This document shows, one piece after another, positions 52,842 to 62,120 of a DNA stretch of 64,000 bases. This DNA comes from Spirosoma luteum DSM 19990. Its GTDB lineage: Bacteria; Bacteroidota; Bacteroidia; Cytophagales; Spirosomataceae. The notes beneath the pieces were generated by a model, which saw only the letters and a list, made by a program, of their open reading frames with translations, was not told the DNA's origin and ran no database searches. Where the stretch lies: positions 100,541 through 164,540 of the forward strand of contig NZ_KB893248.1 in NCBI RefSeq assembly GCF_000374065.1, given 5' to 3'. The first letter of the stretch is position 1; the number at the start of each line of letters is the position of its first letter. The position numbers and the translations under genes are program-made.

Positions 52842-52850
52842 GTAACCAAT
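52842..52850 (+). repeat. Right 9-bp inverted repeat of the putative island
   Basis: GTAACCAAT, the exact reverse complement of 35739-35747. It ends four bases before the edge of the VOC homology (AAA at 52855-52857, the last Phe codon on the minus strand). Confidence 0.45.
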
Positions 52851-52854
52851 CCTA

Positions 52855-53075
52855 AAACCGCTCCGCCCTGCTTACCGAAAAGGCCAGATGGGTTAGCCCG
52901 ATAAACTGACCAGTCTCGTTGCTCCATCTAGCCGCTCCGACCGGCATCTGCTTGAGTGTCAAGTGCGGTTCACCGTCGGGAAAAGCGATGAAACAGAAAA
53001 AAAGCCCTTATGGGAGTTGATGATCTATCATTGGCCGCAGTAGTACTCGTATTGGATAACAAGTACGGGACAACA
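52855..53075 (-). pseudogene. N-terminal fragment of a decayed VOC (glyoxalase-fold) gene
   Basis: Minus-strand translation from about 53000 to 52855 gives an open stretch of about 48 residues including FIAFPDGEPHLTLKQMP and ETGQFIGLTHLAFSVSRAER, typical of the first half of small VOC proteins. It ends in Phe and an immediate TAG. Upstream, shifted frames still give NSHKGFFS, AANDR and YEYY, which fit the expected N-terminal order, so several frameshifts have built up. The missing C-terminal half lies at 35615-35736. Its 5' end runs up to the UbiA-like gene. Confidence 0.75.
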
Positions 53076-53086
53076 ACTGAAATGCT

Positions 53087-53929
53087 TCACAACACCAGCC
53101 CCGGCATCCAGAATACGCCGTCACCCAGCCATCTGTACCGTTCGTTTTTTAAGAAGTAAGCGGGGTACCGCTGAATGCCGTACAGGGCGATGCTCATCAG
53201 GACCAGCACCAGGGCCGACCGTTGGGCAAACCGGTCTTTAGCCAGAAAACAAAGTAGCAGTCCAGCCACAACGATGGCGATTGTAAGCCAGCGTAGTATC
53301 ATATTGCATCGTTCGCTACCCCACTGAGTAGCCAGCGAAAAAAGAGATTGATCGGGGGTTTCGAGTTGCTCCATCACCGCAAAAAGGAGCAGGTTCTGGA
53401 AGGCAATTCCCACAAACATTAGGTATTCCGTCAGGTCAACATAGGTGATAACCGGACGTTGTACCCACACGCTGCCCCACACGCCCGTTGCGTAGAGGGC
53501 TGCTACCAACGGTTCTTTTAATAATAACGCCGGATGACGCGCCGGAAGCCGAAAAACGGCTCCTACGTACGCTACACAGATGCCGCCCAGTATAAGCCCG
53601 AATCTGATTACAGCGGGTGGTAAAAAAAACAGTAAAATCACCGCCAGAACAGCGACTCCAGCCACCAGCCGCCATAACAAGGAAGCGTATTGGTAATGGA
53701 ATCGATGCCGTTCGGTCAAGCGTTGCCCCGTGCTGTCCATTGCGTATTTCCTGACATCCAGTAACCGGTCGACGGTATAAATGATAAACACCACCAGCGC
53801 CAGCATCAGTGAGGTAGTCCAGTGAACAGGATCAACGCCAGACAGTCGGATAACCATTCGGTTCGACAGAACGGCCCCGATTACAACGGGAAAACTCAGG
53901 TAGTAAACGGTACGGATGTAAGTAAGCAA
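53087..53929 (-). CDS. UbiA-like polytopic membrane protein
   Basis: The 280-residue protein has a TTG start, with no ATG before residue 25 and an otherwise complete first helix. It has eight or nine predicted transmembrane helices. The cytoplasmic loop FIIYTVDRLLDVRKYAMD resembles the first Asp-rich motif of UbiA prenyltransferases, and AVMEQLETPDQS could be a weakened second motif. The true UbiA substrate motifs are not fully met, so it may be a divergent member with another role. It would have neighboured the VOC gene before the island arrived. Confidence 0.7.
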   Translation of the reverse strand: MLTYIRTVYYLSFPVVIGAVLSNRMVIRLSGVDPVHWTTSLMLALVVFIIYTVDRLLDVRKYAMDSTGQRLTERHRFHYQYASLLWRLVAGVAVLAVILLFFLPPAVIRFGLILGGICVAYVGAVFRLPARHPALLLKEPLVAALYATGVWGSVWVQRPVITYVDLTEYLMFVGIAFQNLLLFAVMEQLETPDQSLFSLATQWGSERCNMILRWLTIAIVVAGLLLCFLAKDRFAQRSALVLVLMSIALYGIQRYPAYFLKNERYRWLGDGVFWMPGLVL

Positions 53930-54008
53930 AGTGTAATGGGTAACGGCGTGTAAAACCTGTCTGGTCGTTCGGGGGTGGACTTTACTGAAAAAAATTCGTC
54001 AATCAACC

Positions 54009-54878
54009 TTATATGGGCGGAGCCAGCCAGGGTTCCTGACGGCTTCTAACCTCGATGGATTGCCCAACGCGTATTGTGCCCAACGGGGTAGCACCCAACG
54101 GGTTGACCAGCACATTCTGACCGAACAGAATTTTTTTCTTCCACTTACGGTAGGTAGTCAGCGTTTTGAGCGGTTCTTTCCCTAACTCGCCCGTTGCCGG
54201 GTCGATGGTTGTCAGCACACAGCGGGCGCAGGGTTTGACACCGTAAAAATGCAGGTCACCAATGGCGAACTCAGCCCAGGCATCTTCCTCGTTGGGCAAC
54301 CCCCCCTCAACCACCACGCTTGGCCGGAACCGACGCATTGACACGGGTTCGGTTAATCGCTGATTGAGCGTATTGAGTGAAGCCTGCCCAATAAACAAAT
54401 ACGGATACCCATCGGCGAAGCTAACAGCATCGGCAGCCCGTGCGTATTTCGGGTCAACCGCCCGGTGGGTCGTTTCGGGCATAAAAACAAGGCGGCAGGG
54501 CTTTCCCAGCGCGTTTGTAAACCACTGATCCGCTTCGGCGTTAACGAGCATTGCCGGTACATTTTCGCTATCCCAGATAGTCACCAGCATCGTTTCGGCC
54601 GATGACGATGGCGCTACCGTCAGGGGTAGTTCCAGTACATTATCCGGGTGATGTCGATGCCAGACGAGTAGTTTTTGCTCCCGAATGGCCACATCGAGTA
54701 AGGCCATCTGGTGGTTGGTTCGCTGCGTCATGAATGACCAGACACCGTTGTTTGTGGGGGGCGAAACGAGCATAAACCGCCGGTCGTACCGGAAGCCTTT
54801 TTCTTCCACAACAGCCTCTGACACAGCGATGCCGCTCAGCGATTTAATGGGATAGATATATAGTTCTGAAATGGTCAT
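54009..54878 (-). CDS. MOSC-domain protein (YcbX-like)
   Basis: This 289-residue protein has the MOSC N-terminal beta-barrel domain (ELYIYPIKSLSGIAVSEAVV, YDRRFMLVSP, FMTQRTNHQMALLDV). The MOSC domain follows, with RFRPSVVVEGGLPNEEDAWAEF and GVKPCARCVLTTIDPATGE. The Cys in PCARC is the conserved cofactor-binding cysteine. Relatives bind molybdenum cofactor and reduce N-hydroxylated compounds with partner redox proteins. No molybdenum genes are nearby, so the exact activity is open. Confidence 0.9.
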   Translation of the reverse strand: MTISELYIYPIKSLSGIAVSEAVVEEKGFRYDRRFMLVSPPTNNGVWSFMTQRTNHQMALLDVAIREQKLLVWHRHHPDNVLELPLTVAPSSSAETMLVTIWDSENVPAMLVNAEADQWFTNALGKPCRLVFMPETTHRAVDPKYARAADAVSFADGYPYLFIGQASLNTLNQRLTEPVSMRRFRPSVVVEGGLPNEEDAWAEFAIGDLHFYGVKPCARCVLTTIDPATGELGKEPLKTLTTYRKWKKKILFGQNVLVNPLGATPLGTIRVGQSIEVRSRQEPWLAPPI

Positions 54879-54964
54879 GGGCAGTTGATTAGCTGAGTGG
54901 TTAATTCGTTGATTGGCGGGTGATTATCAGCGAACTAATAACCGATTCCAACTGATTAGCTGAT

Positions 54965-55963
54965 TCAAAAACTCATTCTGGGTAGTGGGCTTATGGTTTG
55001 ATCGGCAAAATCGCCCTGTTCATATTTAAACTGAGCGGCCATGGCAATCATAGCGGCATTGTCGGTACAATAGTCGAAGGAAGGAATATAAACGTTCCAT
55101 CCCTGTGCCGTACCCAGTTGGGTCAATGCCGTTCGCAGGCCGCTGTTGGCCGATACGCCCCCGGCAATTGCAATATCACGAATCCCCGTTTCGCGGGCGG
55201 CCCGCTTTAATTTCGTCAATAACATCTGAATCAGGGTATGCTGAATGCTCGCGCAAATATCCGGCAGGTTCTGATCAACAAAGTCAGGATTAACCTTTTT
55301 ATTATCGCGCAGAAAATAAAGGATGGCCGTTTTTATGCCGCTAAACGAAAAATCCAGGTTGGGCATTTCCCCCATGGGAAACTTGAATGCCAATGGGTTC
55401 CCTTCTTTGGCGTACTTATCAATCAGCGGCCCACCGGGGTAAGGCAGGCCCAGCAGTTTGGCCGATTTATCGAAGGCTTCGCCCACGGCGTCGTCCATCG
55501 TCTGGCCAATAATGGTCATGGTCAACGGGCTATCCACGCGCACAAGCTGCGTATGTCCGCCACTCACGGTCAGGCACAAAAAGGGAAACGCGGGTCTGGG
55601 GGCTTCAATGAAATGAGCCAGTACATGCGCCTGCATGTGGTTCACCTCAATGAGCGGGATATTCAGTCCCAGGGCTAGTGCTTTTGCAAAGGAAGCCCCT
55701 ACCAGCAGCGATCCCAGCAAACCGGGGCCTCGGGTAAAGGCAATGGCCGATAACGCATTTTTGGGTAAATTTGCGTCGGCTAATGCGCGTTCAACCACGG
55801 GTAGAATATGTTGCTGATGCGCTCTCGAGGCTAATTCAGGCACAACTCCTCCGTACTTTTCGTGAATTAACTGGGTAGCAATTACGTTCGACAGCATATG
55901 GCCATTGGCCAAAACAGCCGCCGATGTTTCATCGCAGGATGATTCAATGGCTAGAATATTCAC
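54965..55963 (-). CDS. tsaD: tRNA N6-threonylcarbamoyladenosine transferase TsaD
   Basis: The protein has 332 residues and a GTG start; a stop codon lies in frame four codons upstream, so no earlier start exists. Motifs are MNILAIESSCDETSAAV, the metal-binding histidines H109 and H113 in VNHMQAH, GHTQLVRV and GGVSANSGLR. With TsaB and TsaE it adds threonylcarbamoyl to A37 of ANN-decoding tRNAs, an essential cytoplasmic step. The promoter at 55968-55975 leaves almost no leader, so the mRNA may be leaderless. Confidence 0.97.
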   Translation of the reverse strand: MNILAIESSCDETSAAVLANGHMLSNVIATQLIHEKYGGVVPELASRAHQQHILPVVERALADANLPKNALSAIAFTRGPGLLGSLLVGASFAKALALGLNIPLIEVNHMQAHVLAHFIEAPRPAFPFLCLTVSGGHTQLVRVDSPLTMTIIGQTMDDAVGEAFDKSAKLLGLPYPGGPLIDKYAKEGNPLAFKFPMGEMPNLDFSFSGIKTAILYFLRDNKKVNPDFVDQNLPDICASIQHTLIQMLLTKLKRAARETGIRDIAIAGGVSANSGLRTALTQLGTAQGWNVYIPSFDYCTDNAAMIAMAAQFKYEQGDFADQTISPLPRMSF

Positions 55964-55967
55964 ACCG

Positions 55968-55975
55968 CAAAATTA
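55968..55975 (-). promoter_or_regulatory. -7 element of tsaD
   Basis: On the minus strand TAATTTTG matches TAnnTTTG and ends only four bases before the GTG start codon of tsaD, which places transcription start at or next to the start codon. A -33 TTG at the usual distance is not clear. Confidence 0.45.
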
Positions 55976-56096
55976 ATGGATAATGATTTCTTTGAGAATA
56001 AACAATGGAAGTTGCCGCTAAACCGTTCACTCAGTTAGTAGTCTAATCGGCATTCTATTTCTATTATTCGTTGTACCTTAGGCATTTCCACCCTGG

Positions 56097-59000
56097 ATGC
56101 GTCAGTTTTTCGCCATACTCCTTAAAACACTGCTCTACCTGTGCATCACGGTATTGACACTGTCGTTGGCGATTTTATTGGGTCTTCAGGTGCCAGCCGT
56201 GCAAACACAGCTGGCGAAGAAAGGAGCCGAGTGGCTTTCGGAAAAACTGAAATTTCCCGTCGACATTCAGGGCGTTTCCATCAAATGGTTCGACTCGCTC
56301 TCCCTCAAACAACTTACGATTAAGGATTACGAGGGTCGGCCGATGATTATGGTCGGGCGGCTCGATGTCGACTACAACCTGCGCTACCTGATCGATTCGT
56401 CGGCTCATAATATTCATCTGGACGAGATTGTGCTTTACAAGCCCGATGTCAGGATGATTAAAAATCCCAAAAACGGCGATACGAACCTTGACGACTTTAT
56501 TGCCCGCATTGAGCAACTAACAACGGACCCACTCCATCCGGGTGTTCCCAATCAAAATGTTCCGTTTACAGTTGGGCGTATCCATCTGGTGGATGGGGCC
56601 TACACGCTCGAAGACCCCCGCGAGCCGTTGATGAACGACCGGAAAAGCTTCGACCATAACCATTTCACGCTCCAGCATCTGACGGCCGAAGTGAGCGATT
56701 TTATGGTCTTGGGTGATACCATCGCGTTTGACGGTAAGGGACTGACGGGCGTCGACCGGAACTCACGAATAAAAATCCGCCGACTGGATACCCGCTTTTT
56801 ATATTGCAATACCAAAATGGAGTTGGGCGGGCTTTATGCCTATATCGGCAATTCCATTATCCGGGACGAACTGATTTTTTATTACGACAAACCTTCGGCT
56901 TTTGGCGATTTTAACAGCCGGGTACGAATAAAGGCGCAATTTCGGAACAGTAAAATACAGTCGTCCGACTTAGGGTATTTTTCCGACTACCTCCGCGGAT
57001 TGAACGAAACCTGGCTGCTAACGAGCAACTTCAGCGGGACGGTCAATGATTTCCGGCTTCGGAATACAGACCTTCGGTTTGGTGCCAACGGTCGCAGCCG
57101 CCTGGCAGGTTCTATGGCCTGGAAAGGGCTGCCTGATATGGATAAAACGACGGTTGATTTTGCGTTTACCCCGTCCGTTGTCAACATGGCCGATATTCGG
57201 CAGTATTATCCCGATTCGTCCTTCAACGGGACTATCCAGAAAGTAGGGACGGCTGCTTTTGCCGCCACCTTTGTGGGGTCGTTCGATGATTTCAAAACAA
57301 AAGGGACGTTCAAAACGGCCATCGGCACCGTAGCCGGCGAGCTGGCACTGAAACTATCCGATAAGGCGAATCAGACCACGTATACGGCCAACCTAAAAGC
57401 TGATAACCTGGACCTGGGACAACTACTAAATCAACCTGAGCAATTCGGAAAACTAGATGGTGCAGGAAAAATTACCGGAAAAGGAACAAGTCTGGAGCAG
57501 GCCGTCATTGACTTCGACGGTACGTTTAACCGATTTGGCTGGCAGCATTACTGTTACCGGAATGTGGCGGCACGCGGCAATCTGCAAAAAACCGTTTTCC
57601 AGGGGCAGCTGCACATCAATGACCCGAACATTGCCTTTGACCTCGACGGTGAGTTTAACCTGAGCGGCCCCCGGAAACGCTATGACCTGAGTGGCATCCT
57701 GAAACACGCCGACCTGCGGGCATTGGGCTACCTGCCTGATTCACTGACGGTTAAAACAAATTTAGATGTTCAGCTGGAGGGTAGTAAGCTGGATGATATT
57801 GTGGGGAGTGCCGCCTTTAGTAATGCTACCCTGCGTTTAAACGGCAGGGAGCTACCAATAGACAAACTGACCCTGACGTCATCTGTGGAAAGACTGGCTC
57901 AGCAACCGGTCGATTCTATCACGACGCAACGGTACTTCTACCTCGATTCTGATTTTCTGACTACCCGGTTGCAGGGAAACTTTGAGCCCAAACGCACCAT
58001 TGATGATCTGACCCAGCTGGCCCAGGAATACCGGCTCTATTTTATGGGCGACGCGGCTGGCATGGAAGCCTACTATGCTCAGAAACAGCGCTGGCTGGAA
58101 TACGGAGCCGGGAAAAATGCCCAGCCACTGCGCTACGGCATCGACTATCAGATAATTACCAAGAATAGTGTACCGTTAATGACCTTCCTGGGCGCGTCGG
58201 CTTATATAGCTCCATCTACCCGGCTGGAAGGTCGCTTTACGGAAAGCAGCACGGCTTTTCTGACGGCAATCGTTAAGACAGATTCGGTAAAATTCGGTAC
58301 CGTCGGTTTTGGTCCCAGTGATCTTGATTTGACTACATCCAAGTTTACCACTACGAAAGATGTACTGGCGTCGGCCATTGTTTCCTCCAGGCGGCAGCTA
58401 TTCAGTGCCTTGCTACCCACCCGAAACCTACAGGTAGAAGCGTCGTGGGCGGTGGACCATATTGATTTTACGAGTGAAATTGACCAGGCCGACAGCAGCG
58501 GGTTGTACACGAATCACGCCGAACTGAATGGCGAACTACAGTTTAAAGGGGATGCCATTGACCTCACCTTCCGAAAATCGAAAGTACGGGTGCTGGACGG
58601 CGACTGGACCCTCAATCCCGAAAGCCTGATTCGGAAAGTGGGCAACACCTATACGATTCGTAATCTATCATTACTGAACGAAAATCAACTCATTCAGGCA
58701 TCGGGTATTATCTCGCCGGACTCGGTAGAACGCCTGGCGCTGGAGTCGCACAATTTCCTGCTATCATCGCTCAATTCGGTCCTGAAGACCAATCTGGGTG
58801 GTACGCTGAACGGTTCATTAACGGTTAGGAACCTGTATGATACCCCCATTGTGGAGAGTTCGATAACGGTCAATGCGCTGTCGTACGAGAAGATACTACT
58901 CGGGGATGTTAGCGGACAGGGTATCTGGGACCAGCAAACCCAGCGACTCAACGTGAATGCTCTCGTTAACCAGCAAGGGGCCGATGTAGTGACCCTGGCT

Positions 59001-60779
59001 GGTACGTACACGCCCCAGCTGAAAACGGATCCACTAGCCGTGAAAGCCAGCGTAAACAAGGCCGACCTGAACTTACTGGAGCCATTTACAACCGGGCTTT
59101 TTTCCAACCTGGGTGGTACGGCCAATGGGGTGATTGACATAACGGGAAAACCGGCGGCTCCGGTGCTGAAAGGGGAAGTCGCCATCCAGGGCGGGCGTGG
59201 CCAGTTCGACTACCTGAAGGCCGATTTTGCCTTTGATGATACTATTTATTTCGGCGAAAACGAGATTATTACCCGCCAGCTAACCCTGCGTGATCCGCAG
59301 GGCAATACAGCCCAACTTAGAGGGGGCGTATTCCATAATGGATTTCGGGATTTCAACCTGGCTTTCGATGCCGATTTCAGGAACTTCAGAATCATGAATA
59401 CGGCGGCTAAAGACAACGATGCGTTCTATGGGCAGGCCGTTATAACGGGAAAAGCAGAGTTGAACGGGCCGACGGACAACCTAACAATCCGGGCTAATGT
59501 AGCCAGTAATAAAGGCACCCGGATTTACATTCCGCTGGATGGAGCCACCACGGTCGCTAATGATGAACAGATCCGGTTCGTTAATCTGAGCCGTGCCACA
59601 CTGGATGGCGTGGCCAGTCAAACAGCCAACAAATCGGGTACGGCCGCCGGTGATATTGACCTGTCGCGGATTCAGATGGATTTTAACTTCGATATTACCC
59701 CCGACGCGTACTGCGAAATCCAGCTGGACCGCCAGACGGGTGACATTATCAAAGCGTACGGGCAGGGGCTTATCGCCATGAAAGTGGATACCCGGGGCGA
59801 TTTTTCCATGACGGGCAACTACGAAATCCAGAGAGGAGATTACACCTTCACGTTCCAGAACATTATTAACAAACGCTTCCTGATTCGGCCCAATAGCCGA
59901 ATTACCTGGACCGGCGACCCGTACGGAGCACTTCTGGATGTAACGGCAGCTTACACACAATATACATCGCTGGCTCCGCTGTTGATCAATCAGAAAGCTA
60001 CTGCCGATCAATCCCGTCGGTACCCTGTCGATCTGGTTATCAAACTAACCGGCGATTTGGGTACACCTACGATTAACTACAATCTGGACATCAAAGATTA
60101 CCCGTCTACCTCCGATTTTCGCCAGGCGGTGACTGCGTTTGCCTCCCGCATTCAGAGCAATGACCAGGAACTGACCCGGCAAGTGAGCAGTGTTTTGCTG
60201 TTTAACCAGTTACTGTCGGAAGGCAGTAGCCTGTTCGACCAGGGGCAGGTGAACACGGGCGTAGCCAACAGTGTCAGTGAGCTGATTTCCAATCAGATTA
60301 GCCGACTGGCTTCCAACCTGAATGAAAACCTGGACGTGGGCGTATCCTTCGGCGGATTTACCACTGGTACGCAAAATGAAAACCTGCTCAATAACCTACA
60401 ACTGCGCTTTTCGTATCGCCTGCTGAACGACCGGTTACGCATCAGCCGAGACGGTGGATTCACCTATGGGCAAAGCCAGTACAATGCCGCCAGTTTACTC
60501 GGCGAGTGGACGCTGGAGTATTTTCTCACGCCTGATGGCCGTTTACGCGCCAAGGTATACAACCGAAATCAGCAAAGTATTTTGAGTCAGTACAACCTGA
60601 CCAGCACCATCACCACCGGCGGTGGGGTTAGTTTGCTGTATACGCGCTCCTTTAATCATATTTTCAGTACCAAACGCCCCACGCCGGGCCTGACCCCTGC
60701 CAGACCGGACGATGTAACTCCAACACCTGATCCGGTACCGGTGTCGACTGTCAGTAGTTCGGCACGCGGAGCGTTTTGA
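56097..60779 (+). CDS. tamB: TamB-like translocation/assembly module protein
   Basis: The 1560-residue protein has an N-terminal inner-membrane anchor (LLYLCITVLTLSLAILLGL). An AsmA-like start follows (KKGAEWLSEKLKFPVDIQGVSI, LTIKDYEGRPMI), then a very long beta-rich bridge and a C-terminal DUF490/TamB domain (about 1150-1520, QMDFNFDITPDAYCEIQLDR, GNYEIQRGDYTFTFQNIINK, DLVIKLTGDLGTPTINYNLD). TamB-type bridges span the periplasm and move phospholipids or help outer-membrane protein assembly. It is divergent from tsaD, with a 133-bp shared region. Confidence 0.93.
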   Translation: MRQFFAILLKTLLYLCITVLTLSLAILLGLQVPAVQTQLAKKGAEWLSEKLKFPVDIQGVSIKWFDSLSLKQLTIKDYEGRPMIMVGRLDVDYNLRYLIDSSAHNIHLDEIVLYKPDVRMIKNPKNGDTNLDDFIARIEQLTTDPLHPGVPNQNVPFTVGRIHLVDGAYTLEDPREPLMNDRKSFDHNHFTLQHLTAEVSDFMVLGDTIAFDGKGLTGVDRNSRIKIRRLDTRFLYCNTKMELGGLYAYIGNSIIRDELIFYYDKPSAFGDFNSRVRIKAQFRNSKIQSSDLGYFSDYLRGLNETWLLTSNFSGTVNDFRLRNTDLRFGANGRSRLAGSMAWKGLPDMDKTTVDFAFTPSVVNMADIRQYYPDSSFNGTIQKVGTAAFAATFVGSFDDFKTKGTFKTAIGTVAGELALKLSDKANQTTYTANLKADNLDLGQLLNQPEQFGKLDGAGKITGKGTSLEQAVIDFDGTFNRFGWQHYCYRNVAARGNLQKTVFQGQLHINDPNIAFDLDGEFNLSGPRKRYDLSGILKHADLRALGYLPDSLTVKTNLDVQLEGSKLDDIVGSAAFSNATLRLNGRELPIDKLTLTSSVERLAQQPVDSITTQRYFYLDSDFLTTRLQGNFEPKRTIDDLTQLAQEYRLYFMGDAAGMEAYYAQKQRWLEYGAGKNAQPLRYGIDYQIITKNSVPLMTFLGASAYIAPSTRLEGRFTESSTAFLTAIVKTDSVKFGTVGFGPSDLDLTTSKFTTTKDVLASAIVSSRRQLFSALLPTRNLQVEASWAVDHIDFTSEIDQADSSGLYTNHAELNGELQFKGDAIDLTFRKSKVRVLDGDWTLNPESLIRKVGNTYTIRNLSLLNENQLIQASGIISPDSVERLALESHNFLLSSLNSVLKTNLGGTLNGSLTVRNLYDTPIVESSITVNALSYEKILLGDVSGQGIWDQQTQRLNVNALVNQQGADVVTLAGTYTPQLKTDPLAVKASVNKADLNLLEPFTTGLFSNLGGTANGVIDITGKPAAPVLKGEVAIQGGRGQFDYLKADFAFDDTIYFGENEIITRQLTLRDPQGNTAQLRGGVFHNGFRDFNLAFDADFRNFRIMNTAAKDNDAFYGQAVITGKAELNGPTDNLTIRANVASNKGTRIYIPLDGATTVANDEQIRFVNLSRATLDGVASQTANKSGTAAGDIDLSRIQMDFNFDITPDAYCEIQLDRQTGDIIKAYGQGLIAMKVDTRGDFSMTGNYEIQRGDYTFTFQNIINKRFLIRPNSRITWTGDPYGALLDVTAAYTQYTSLAPLLINQKATADQSRRYPVDLVIKLTGDLGTPTINYNLDIKDYPSTSDFRQAVTAFASRIQSNDQELTRQVSSVLLFNQLLSEGSSLFDQGQVNTGVANSVSELISNQISRLASNLNENLDVGVSFGGFTTGTQNENLLNNLQLRFSYRLLNDRLRISRDGGFTYGQSQYNAASLLGEWTLEYFLTPDGRLRAKVYNRNQQSILSQYNLTSTITTGGGVSLLYTRSFNHIFSTKRPTPGLTPARPDDVTPTPDPVPVSTVSSSARGAF

Positions 60780-60874
60780 TACGTCACTTCCCTGCTTTCT
60801 GTCCCGGCAAACAACCGGCGAAGGGTAAAAATTACTTTTTTACTCTTTGTTGTTCGTACCCTTTTTCCGTCCCT

Positions 60875-61918
60875 ATGCAACAAGTACGGTGTTTGTCTTT
60901 GCTGGTTTTGCTGATTCTGACCGGTCCGGTAGTACTTGCCCAACGCACATTTACGAACCCAGTCAAAGATTCCGGTCCTGATCCCTGGGTAGTTCAAAAA
61001 GATGGCTGGTATTATTACATGAACACCACGGGACGGAACCTGACCCTCTGGAAAACCCGGAACATGGCCGATTTAGCCACTGCGGAGAGTAAAGTCATTT
61101 ATACGCCCCCTGCCGGGCAACCTTATTCCAAAGAATTGTGGGCCCCCGAAATCCATAGTTTCAATAACCGCTGGTATATCTACTTCTCCGCCGATTCGCT
61201 CAATAATCTGTCGCACCGGGTTTGGGTCATCGAAAACCCATCGCCCGATCCGATGCAGGGCGAGTGGACTATGAAAGGGAAAGTCGGCGACAAAGACGAT
61301 CATTGGGGAATAGATATGTCGGTTATTGACTACAAGGGGCAGTTGTATGCTGCCTGGTCGGGTTGGGAAGGCAAAACCAACGGCCGGCAGGATATTTACC
61401 TAGCCCGGCTCAAAAATCCCTGGATCCTCGACGGTGACCGGGTGAAAATTTCCCAGCCCGACCAGCCCTGGGAACTGCATGGCGATGTGCCGCAGGCGTG
61501 GCAGAAGAATGGTGAGGTGCCCAAAATTTATGTCAATGAAGGACCGGAATTTCTGGCCCATAACGATAGTTTGTTCATCGTCTATTCGGCCAATGCCTGC
61601 TGGCTCGACTATAGTCTGGGCTTGCTGACATACAACGGGAAAGGTGATTTACTCGATGCAAAAAGCTGGATCAAGCACAACGGCCCCGTATTTACTCAGG
61701 CGCCCGAGAATAATGTATGGGCACCAGGTCATGGTGGGTTCTTCCGGGACAAAGCCGGACAGGACTGGATGATTTACCATGCCAATCCATCGGCTACGGA
61801 TGGCTGCGGCAACAAACGGGCTCCCCATATTCAGCCTTTTACGTGGAATACCGATGGCTCACCCAATTTTGGCAACCCAGCCTCGAAGAAGCCCATGCCG
61901 GTACCCGCCGGTGATTGA
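60875..61918 (+). CDS. GH43 family glycoside hydrolase (arabinofuranosidase/xylosidase type)
   Basis: From ATG 60875 (MQQVRCLSLLVLL) this has 347 residues; the frame open from 60776 overlaps tamB and lacks a signal peptide. After the signal (ending VLAQ) comes a five-bladed GH43 propeller. The catalytic-base Asp is in SGPDPWVVQKDGWYY, the pKa-modulating Asp in WGIDMSVIDYKG, and the general acid Glu in VNEGPEFLAH. It removes arabinose or xylose units from hemicellulose chains with inversion, which complements the GH10 xylanase. Exact specificity is not readable. Confidence 0.92.
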   Translation: MQQVRCLSLLVLLILTGPVVLAQRTFTNPVKDSGPDPWVVQKDGWYYYMNTTGRNLTLWKTRNMADLATAESKVIYTPPAGQPYSKELWAPEIHSFNNRWYIYFSADSLNNLSHRVWVIENPSPDPMQGEWTMKGKVGDKDDHWGIDMSVIDYKGQLYAAWSGWEGKTNGRQDIYLARLKNPWILDGDRVKISQPDQPWELHGDVPQAWQKNGEVPKIYVNEGPEFLAHNDSLFIVYSANACWLDYSLGLLTYNGKGDLLDAKSWIKHNGPVFTQAPENNVWAPGHGGFFRDKAGQDWMIYHANPSATDGCGNKRAPHIQPFTWNTDGSPNFGNPASKKPMPVPAGD

Positions 61919-61940
61919 GTGTACTGTGATAAAAATTTTC

Positions 61941-62005
61941 TGTCATTCCGACGCAGGCAGAAGGAATCCCAGGCGTATCAACGTATGAGCAGGGAAATTC
62001 GAGAT
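61941..62005. repeat. Degenerate interspersed repeat (TGTCATTCCGACG type)
   Basis: TGTCATTCCGACGCAGGCAG at 61941-61960, followed by AAGGAATC and GGGAAATTC, resembles an intergenic repeat common in Bacteroidota genomes. Here the inverted half that usually closes it (ending GGAATGACA) is missing, so it is a truncated copy. Identification rests on recall. Confidence 0.4.
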
Positions 62006-62120
62006 TTATGGTATGTCGTAATAACAGATAATAGCTAAAGATCTGTATTACGGTGCATTGAGTGAATGTTAAAAATGATAACCAAACCCTTTTTACGCAG
62101 CTTACCCTAATTTTTTACCA

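Larger units (their letters stand above)
35737..52854. mobile_element. Putative 17-kb island interrupting the VOC gene (caspase/curli island)
   Basis: This block separates the two halves of one VOC gene that keep the same strand and order. A perfect 9-bp inverted repeat, ATTGGTTAC at 35739-35747 and GTAACCAAT at 52842-52850, lies within 2-4 bp of the two edges defined by VOC homology. The cargo is a secreted LamG/caspase series, a sigma/anti-sigma/C1-peptidase operon and a full curli system. No transposase, integrase or clear target-site duplication is visible, so the mechanism is unknown. Older rearrangement followed by decay is the main alternative. Confidence 0.5.

Noticed and set aside
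35728..52860. A target-site duplication flanking the putative island
   Set aside because: ATTGGT-like bases occur at both edges, but they are part of the inverted repeat. No convincing direct duplication could be drawn outside it.
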